Below are positions 58,922 to 64,000 of a stretch of DNA of 64,000 nt, piece after piece. Every line of letters starts with the position of its first letter. Positions within the stretch are counted from its first letter, which is position 1. The position numbers and the translations under genes are program-made. Source of the DNA: Rothia aeria (GTDB taxonomy: Bacteria > Actinomycetota > Actinomycetes > Actinomycetales > Micrococcaceae); assembly GCA_002355935.1 (NCBI GenBank), contig AP017895.1, positions 496,001 to 560,000 on the forward strand. Reading direction: 5' to 3'. Under the pieces are notes generated by a model. The model had not been told where the DNA came from, made no database searches, and worked only from the letters and a program-made list of their open reading frames with translations.

Positions 58922-60385
58922 CTAGTTCACTCCGCGCATGAGTTTCTGCACGGGTGCGCGGCAGAGGAAGAGGACAATACCAGCAATAACCGAGACGGCA
59001 CCCACATAGGTGAAGTAGGGAACCTCGGTGTCTTGGCTGTAGAACTGTGCGCACCAGCCCGCAAATGCGTTCCCCATCGCCAGAGAGGTCCAGTAGAGCG
59101 CCATCATGTTCACCTTATAGGTTTCGGGCGCGAGCCGGGTGGTCAGCGCCATGCCCGTAGGCGAAATCGTAAGCTCCGCAACAGTAAAGATAAACATGAT
59201 GATGACCATCCAATAGACCGCCACTTTAGGGACACCCACCTGTGTGAGGAAAACCCAGTATGCCGGGCCGATAGTCACGAGTGCGAGCGAGAACTTGGTG
59301 GTTGTGCGTGGCTGTCGGTCGCCCAGCTTGGTCCACATGGCGGCGAACCCTGAGCCTAGAAGAATCACGAAAATGGGGGCGAGAGAATTGACAAGGGTCG
59401 GGGGCAGGTCACTGCCCAGAATATGCCAGTCGAGCCGCTTTTCGGAGTATACGGGAATAAACGTAAACTGCTGCTGGTAGAGCGCCCAGAAAATAGCATT
59501 GGCAATCCAGAGGGGAATGAACGCCCACACCCGTGAGCGTTCGTCGCTGGTCACGTTCTTGGCGGTGAGCAGCTGAACGAAGAGGGCCACCGCACCAATG
59601 CCAACGGCGCTCACCACCCACGTGGAGATGTTGCTGGTGGTGATCCACCCCATGGTGACCAACAGGAATATTATGAGAGCTATACTCAGCAGGGTGCCCG
59701 CTAGAATACCGTTCTGACGTGGGGTGAAAGGGGCAGTCACTTCGTGCACCGATTCGGGCAGGTTCTTGCGGGTGAACGCATACTGGATGAGTCCTGCCGC
59801 CATGCCGATAGCCGCAATTCCGAAGCCGAAGTGAAAGCCTAACCAGCCCCACCCCCAGCCGGTCAGCGCCGGGCCTAAAAGCGCACCGATGTTGATGCCA
59901 ATATAGAAAAGCGTGAACCCTGCTTCGCGTTTGGGGTCGTCTTTGTTGTAAAGCGAGCCGACCAGAACCGATGCGCTGCTTTTGAGGCAGCCTGAACCGA
60001 TCGCGACCAGAAGAAGGCCTATGAGTACGCCAGTTGCCCCGGGTATGGCGGCGAGGGCAATATGGCCCGCCATAATACCAATCGCGGAATAGAAGAGGGT
60101 ACGTTCGGGGCCCAGGACGCGGTCGCCCAAAATACCGCCGAGGATTGCCATGAGGTAAACGGTTGCCCCGTACGCTCCCATAGCGCCGGTTGCCGCTTCT
60201 TCGGGTATCCCTAACCCGCCTTTATCAATGGAGTAGTACAGGTAGTAAATGGCAAGGGCCTGCATGCCATAGAATGAGAATCGTTCCCACATCTCCACGG
60301 TGAAGAGGCTGGCAAGCATCGGTGGATGCCCGAAGAATGTTCTATTGTGCTGCTGATGTTCTGTGACGGGTGCAGTGGCTGACAT
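58922..60385 (-). CDS. POT/PTR-family proton-dependent oligopeptide transporter
   Basis: A 487-residue MFS-type peptide transporter with twelve to fourteen helices. The POT signature MWERFSFYGMQALAIYYLYY lies near residue 32, and LYNKDDPKREAGFTLFYIGI with NIGALLGPALTG carries the second family motif. It should import di- and tripeptides. The start at 60385 is preceded by GGGAGGTGAGCC. Nothing else of note is found up to 60,690, an AT-rich gap of about 310 bp before the rhodanese gene. Confidence 0.88.
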   Translation of the reverse strand: MSATAPVTEHQQHNRTFFGHPPMLASLFTVEMWERFSFYGMQALAIYYLYYSIDKGGLGIPEEAATGAMGAYGATVYLMAILGGILGDRVLGPERTLFYSAIGIMAGHIALAAIPGATGVLIGLLLVAIGSGCLKSSASVLVGSLYNKDDPKREAGFTLFYIGINIGALLGPALTGWGWGWLGFHFGFGIAAIGMAAGLIQYAFTRKNLPESVHEVTAPFTPRQNGILAGTLLSIALIIFLLVTMGWITTSNISTWVVSAVGIGAVALFVQLLTAKNVTSDERSRVWAFIPLWIANAIFWALYQQQFTFIPVYSEKRLDWHILGSDLPPTLVNSLAPIFVILLGSGFAAMWTKLGDRQPRTTTKFSLALVTIGPAYWVFLTQVGVPKVAVYWMVIIMFIFTVAELTISPTGMALTTRLAPETYKVNMMALYWTSLAMGNAFAGWCAQFYSQDTEVPYFTYVGAVSVIAGIVLFLCRAPVQKLMRGVN

Positions 60386-60696
60386 GGCTCACCTCCCGAA
60401 TAGGTTCCCGGTCACAACCGGCTCTATTACCTGAATTTTAGAGTATGCCTTAGAAAATGTATATAGTTTCGAGAATAAAAATTCTGCTGCTCACAGTACA
60501 AATATACCCTCCACAAGGGGATTTACAGGCTGCGAGCGGGGTGGAGTAATGTTGCTGGAAGAAGTATTTTTTACCTAAAAATAGCTTGGAATATACTCCT
60601 TTGCACAAAAGCATTTTTTCGCGCAACCCCAATTATCAGGAGTAGAATAGATAAATAATTGAAATACAATCGACACCGGAAGTTAAGGAGAAAATC
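60386..60696. other. AT-rich intergenic region between divergent genes
   Basis: About 310 bp between the peptide transporter (-) and the rhodanese gene (+). AT-rich, with no gene. Both promoters must lie here; I cannot assign hexamers with confidence. Confidence 0.4.
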
Positions 60697-61026
60697 ATGA
60701 GTGATGTACCCCAGGTAAACCCCACTAATGTGCCCGCAGGAGCCACGATTATTGATGTTCGTGAAGACTACGAATGGGAAGCTGGCCATGTTGCGGGTGC
60801 GCAGCATCTTGTGCTCAACGAGCTCCCGGAACGCTTGGATGAGCTTCCCAAGGGTGAGGACTTCTACGTTATTTGCCACGGTGGTGGGCGGTCCAACCGG
60901 GCAGCAGAGTACATGCGTGAGAACGGGTATCAGGCAAACAATATTGCCGGAGGAACGACTGCCTGGTTTGAGGCAAACCTGCCCATGGATAGTGAAAACG
61001 GGAAGGATCCCGCTGTCGTTCACTAA
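60697..61026 (+). CDS. Single-domain rhodanese-like protein
   Basis: A 109-residue sulfurtransferase domain. TAAGGAG precedes the ATG. The fold is marked by ATIIDVREDYEWEAGHVAGA and the active-site loop YVICHGGGRSNRAA with Cys60, followed by GYQANNIAGGTTAW. It probably carries persulfide for sulfur transfer or detoxification. A terminator follows. Confidence 0.88.
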   Translation: MSDVPQVNPTNVPAGATIIDVREDYEWEAGHVAGAQHLVLNELPERLDELPKGEDFYVICHGGGRSNRAAEYMRENGYQANNIAGGTTAWFEANLPMDSENGKDPAVVH

Positions 61027-61093
61027 TGACGCTATATCATAAAAGTTTGGAATATATGCGGTTTGACTAGTGTATATAGCTAAAACTGTATAT

Positions 61094-61146
61094 AAGGATG
61101 CGGTGCTCCCAGCCCCGAAACGGCTGCCGGTGCCGCATCCTTTGTA
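61094..61146 (+). terminator. Intrinsic terminator after rhodanese gene
   Basis: AAGGATGCGG pairs with CCGCATCCTT with an inner CAGCC/GGCTG helix, followed by TGTATTTG. It lies 68 nt after the stop. Confidence 0.7.
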
Positions 61147-61203
61147 TTTGGGTCAAAGCCACACCGCTCAAGACCAACGGCAACGCACTCTACAATAGGA
61201 AAC

Positions 61204-62706
61204 GTGATTCTTCAGCCCGATCAATACCCAACATTGCACGTGCGTGCCCTCGACTTTGAGATAACGCCCGAGGCCGCATACCCCGTGATTGCTGCGGGTG
61301 CTCGGTACGCCTATTGGCTTGATTCTGCACGAGAAGAATCGCCTATGTCCCGTGTCTCGTATGTGGGTGTCGTCCCGCACTGGGCGGCTGTGCTGCGCAT
61401 CGAAAACGCATGCGAGGCAACAAACACGACTCCCTGGGATGCTCTCGATACTGCGCTTGCCAGTATGCCTGAACCCGATGACATTGCCGAGCTGCCTGAA
61501 GGTTTGCGCGGTGGTTACGTGGGTTATTTCGGGTACGAGGCGCGCGCCGCCCTGCACCCCGGGCGTATCGGATACACGCCCCGGCACACGGCGCAAACCC
61601 CGGATTCTCTCTGGATGCCCGCCGTGCGGTACCTGGTCTATGAACATGAAACCCACCGCGCGTGGCTGCTGGGTGATAAACCCTGGTTTGAGGAAATCGA
61701 GCCGCGTTTGCGCGAATTGGCGCGGGATTCTTGGCGTGAGATACCGGGCGATAATGCACATGACGGCGATAAACCGTTGAGTCAGCATGTGGAACATCTG
61801 CACTTTGAAGCCCCTGAGCGCGAAAGCTATTGCGCAGATATTGAGCGCGCACAATGGCATATTTACGAGGGGAATAGTTATGAGGTCTGCCTGAGTGCTG
61901 AAAGCACCGCGCGGGTAGAACATCCTCTCACGCCAGATCAGCTTTTTGAGCTGTACCGCACTCAGCGCAGGCACAACCCCGCACCTTACGCCGCCTATTT
62001 GCGGTGCGGTGACTTCTCGGTGCTTTCTTCGTCTCCTGAGCGTTTTCTGATGGTTGATATACAGGGGAACGCCGAAACGAAGCCGATTAAAGGGACGTGC
62101 CCGCGCGGTGCGAATCCTCAGGATGACGCCGCTGCGGCTCACTGGCTGCAGCACGATGCGAAAACCCGTGCCGAGAATCTGATGATCGTCGATCTTTTGC
62201 GCAACGACCTTTCGACGGTGAGTGATCCCGCGAGCGTTCAGGTTCCTGTACTCATGGGGGTGGAAAGTTATGCAACGGTGCATCAGCTTGTTTCGACCGT
62301 CACCGCGCGTCTTAAACCCGAAATTTCCGCGGTGCATGCCAGTGCGGCGTGCTTCCCTGGCGGGTCTATGACCGGCGCACCTAAGCCCTCAACAATGAAT
62401 ATTATTGAGGATCTGGAGGCGCGCCCCCGCGGCGTATACTCGGGTGCTCTCGGATTCTTCTCGGCGGATGGCGGCGCCAATCTCTCTATTGTCATACGCA
62501 CCTTGGTCGCGCACGATAACGGGCTTATAACCCTCGCCGCCGGCGGCGCTATTGTCGCCGATTCAGATCCGAACACCGAGTACGAAGAAATGCTGACGAA
62601 ACTGCGTGCGGCGCTTCCACCGAGCGTGGGGCACATCGTTGAAAAGGGCGTGCGTAAGCAGAACGTTGCCGCAATAGCCGACCGAGAAAGCCCAGGAATA
62701 TTATGA
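61204..62706 (+). CDS. pabB: Aminodeoxychorismate synthase component I
   Basis: A 500-residue chorismate-utilising enzyme. The MST-family core contains PERFLMVD, the motif PIKGTCPRG with Lys296 (Lys here marks aminodeoxychorismate synthase rather than anthranilate synthase), NLMIVDLLRNDLSTVS, and GGSMTGAPKPSTMNII. It makes 4-amino-4-deoxychorismate for folate, using ammonia from a PabA glutaminase that is not in view. The GTG at 61204 opens the protein (ILQPDQYPTLHVRAL). Its stop overlaps the next start (ATGA). Confidence 0.85.
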   Translation: MILQPDQYPTLHVRALDFEITPEAAYPVIAAGARYAYWLDSAREESPMSRVSYVGVVPHWAAVLRIENACEATNTTPWDALDTALASMPEPDDIAELPEGLRGGYVGYFGYEARAALHPGRIGYTPRHTAQTPDSLWMPAVRYLVYEHETHRAWLLGDKPWFEEIEPRLRELARDSWREIPGDNAHDGDKPLSQHVEHLHFEAPERESYCADIERAQWHIYEGNSYEVCLSAESTARVEHPLTPDQLFELYRTQRRHNPAPYAAYLRCGDFSVLSSSPERFLMVDIQGNAETKPIKGTCPRGANPQDDAAAAHWLQHDAKTRAENLMIVDLLRNDLSTVSDPASVQVPVLMGVESYATVHQLVSTVTARLKPEISAVHASAACFPGGSMTGAPKPSTMNIIEDLEARPRGVYSGALGFFSADGGANLSIVIRTLVAHDNGLITLAAGGAIVADSDPNTEYEEMLTKLRAALPPSVGHIVEKGVRKQNVAAIADRESPGIL

Positions 62707-63487
62707 ATTTTGTCTTCGATATTGACGGCACCACCAGCTTTAACGGCATGGTGATCGAACCCGCCATTGAGCGCGAAATTTATGCGCTGCTGCAGGCGGG
62801 ACACCGCGTAGTTTTTGCCTCTGCCCGACCGGTGCGCGATATTCTGCCCATGCTCTCTGAGGATGTGCGCACGCATAGCGGGTTGGCGCTGATCGGTGCG
62901 AACGGTTCACTGTTGTATCGGGACGGGCAGCTGCGGGCGCGGGAACACCTAGATACGCATAGTTATGCGAAAATTCGGGACCTTATCAAACGTCACGGGC
63001 TGCACTATATCGTAGACTCCCTGGATTCTTACGCCTTTGATTTGCCCGATGCGCATGTGCTCGTGGAACGGTTAAACCCCGAGGGAACGGACCGCCTAGT
63101 TTCCTTGAAAGACCTGGATAATCCGGTCAAAATAATTCTGCTCGACATCAATAATCCGCATCTTTATACCGAGCTCGAAGAGACTATTGCGAGCCTAAAC
63201 CTGCATGTGACTAAGCATCAGGATGCCACCACGAGTATTGACCTGGCACCCGGGGAGTGCATAAAGTTTCGGCTCTCCCGCAGGCGCTTGGCGCGCACCC
63301 GGGCGAAAAACCCGACCCCTATATCGCGTTCGGCAACGATATGAACGATGCAGGGCTGCTTGAGGGTGCTCAGTATGCGGTCGCGGTGGGCTCGCATGAG
63401 GCCCTGCTGCCGCTCGCAGATCTGACGGTGGACCCGCATCCGGATGCGGTCGCCGCCGCCATCCGCGCCCTTGCGGAGGATTTCTGA
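62703..63487 (+). CDS. HAD-IIB hydrolase coupled to pabB (one frameshift)
   Basis: About 261 residues. HAD motif I is VFDIDGTTSFNG at the very start, motif II VVFASARPVRD, motif III Lys in GGVHKVSAL and motif IV AFGNDMNDAGLLEG. The frame breaks at GGGG 63252-63255; one G added gives DLAPGGVHKVSALPQALGA. Resembles sucrose-phosphatase/Cof-type phosphatases acting on small phosphorylated compounds. The ATGA overlap with pabB suggests balanced translation and perhaps a folate-linked or housecleaning role. Confidence 0.8.
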
Positions 63488-63649
63488 TCTTCCCGTATCA
63501 ACCCTAAAAAACAATTATCTTCTTGTATAAAGGGATAATGATTGCAGGGAAATGCATGATGTACCATCATATGAACCTAATGTAGGTTATGCTCAATATG
63601 CGACTTCATTACAGCGAATAGCTGTTATACATCAAAAGGAGCATCACCG

Positions 63650-64000
63650 ATGAGCCAATATCACCTACCCGATCCTGCGGGGCAGCCAAGTTATCCGGCG
63701 CCGCAGAATTCCCCTTACTACAATCAGGCCCCTGCACACCAGCCCCCTGCATATTCGCAGCCTCCTGTTATGCCCTATGCTCCGGTGTATGCGGGTGTGC
63801 TTCAGCCTGCTCCGGTGGCCCGTCCTAAACTCACGATCACGCCCATTATCACGCTGATTATATGTGCCATATGCATCGTTCTGCGGGTGTCGGAGCTTAT
63901 TGCATCCACTCGGATGGTTAACTCTTATAACAACCTCATGCATCAGCTCTTCACAGATTTACATATGCAGCAGGATCATGATATTACCTCTTTTACTAAT
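63650..64000 (+). CDS. Membrane protein with Pro/Tyr-rich N terminus (3' end outside window)
   Basis: At least 117 residues, open to the window end. AAAAGGAG precedes the ATG at 63650. The first 60 residues are rich in Pro, Gln and Tyr (YHLPDPAGQPSYPAPQ, HQPPAYSQPPVMPYAP), followed by a hydrophobic helix LTITPIITLIICAICIVL and then a polar region. Such Pro-rich cytosolic heads with one or more helices are common in actinobacterial envelope proteins of unknown role. Confidence 0.7.
   Translation, partial: MSQYHLPDPAGQPSYPAPQNSPYYNQAPAHQPPAYSQPPVMPYAPVYAGVLQPAPVARPKLTITPIITLIICAICIVLRVSELIASTRMVNSYNNLMHQLFTDLHMQQDHDITSFTN

Overview
The window looks like a chromosomal segment of a Gram-positive actinobacterium of the Micrococcaceae, most likely Rothia. 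This is an inference from the moderately high GC, frequent GTG/TTG starts, GGAG-type ribosome sites, the very large NAD-dependent glutamate dehydrogenase, the ~480-residue GAPDH with an N-terminal extension, a DUF6541 wall-glycan cluster and MmpL-type exporters. There is no rRNA, no convincing tRNA and no CRISPR array.

Layout. 1-6.1 kb: two tandem MmpL-type exporters, the second with a long acidic tail. 6.2-9 kb: paired CrcB/Fluc fluoride channel subunits, a VanZ-like protein and a glycerol facilitator. 9.3-15 kb: a small hypothetical gene, an MFS transporter, ArgE-like deacetylase, flavin reductase and a thiamine-dependent 2-oxo acid decarboxylase. 15.4-25.7 kb: a surface polysaccharide region (DUF6541 membrane protein, three family-2 glycosyltransferases, DUF2304 protein, flippase, two acyltransferase-3 proteins). 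25.8-27.3 kb: a small holin-like membrane protein divergent from an XRE regulator/ImmA-type peptidase pair. 27.5-39.7 kb: acetate kinase, a Tat-exported glycine-rich protein beside an AT-rich stretch, a DUF416-like protein, a membrane M48 peptidase, a BASS transporter and NAD-glutamate dehydrogenase. 40.4-44.7 kb: a compact Pel-like exopolysaccharide operon (PelG-like exporter, PelF-like glycosyltransferase, GHL15-type hydrolase). 44.9-51.8 kb: MdaB, arylamine N-acetyltransferase, small hypotheticals, GAPDH, PfkB-type sugar kinase, PEBP protein and a HAD phosphatase. 52-54 kb: a lower-GC accessory island with an HTH protein, a small membrane protein and a RES-type toxin/antitoxin pair behind nested palindromes. 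54-64 kb: uracil permease, acyl-CoA dehydrogenase-like protein, DUF4242 protein, an AAA/DUF4143 ATPase behind a 23-bp tandem repeat, POT peptide transporter, rhodanese, PabB plus a HAD hydrolase, and a truncated membrane protein.

A strong cross-cutting pattern is that at least 18 genes are broken by single-base frameshifts (29 sites). Each is repaired by adding one base to a short homopolymer, usually turning CCCC/GGGG into five; after repair every gene with both ends in the window has a length divisible by three. This points to systematic homopolymer under-calling in the sequence, not mass pseudogenisation. Gene spans below are therefore given as repaired loci, and the broken sites are stated. 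A second pattern is a set of long, near-perfect hairpins at gene ends, three of which share a core and a pyrimidine mismatch at the same place in the stem.
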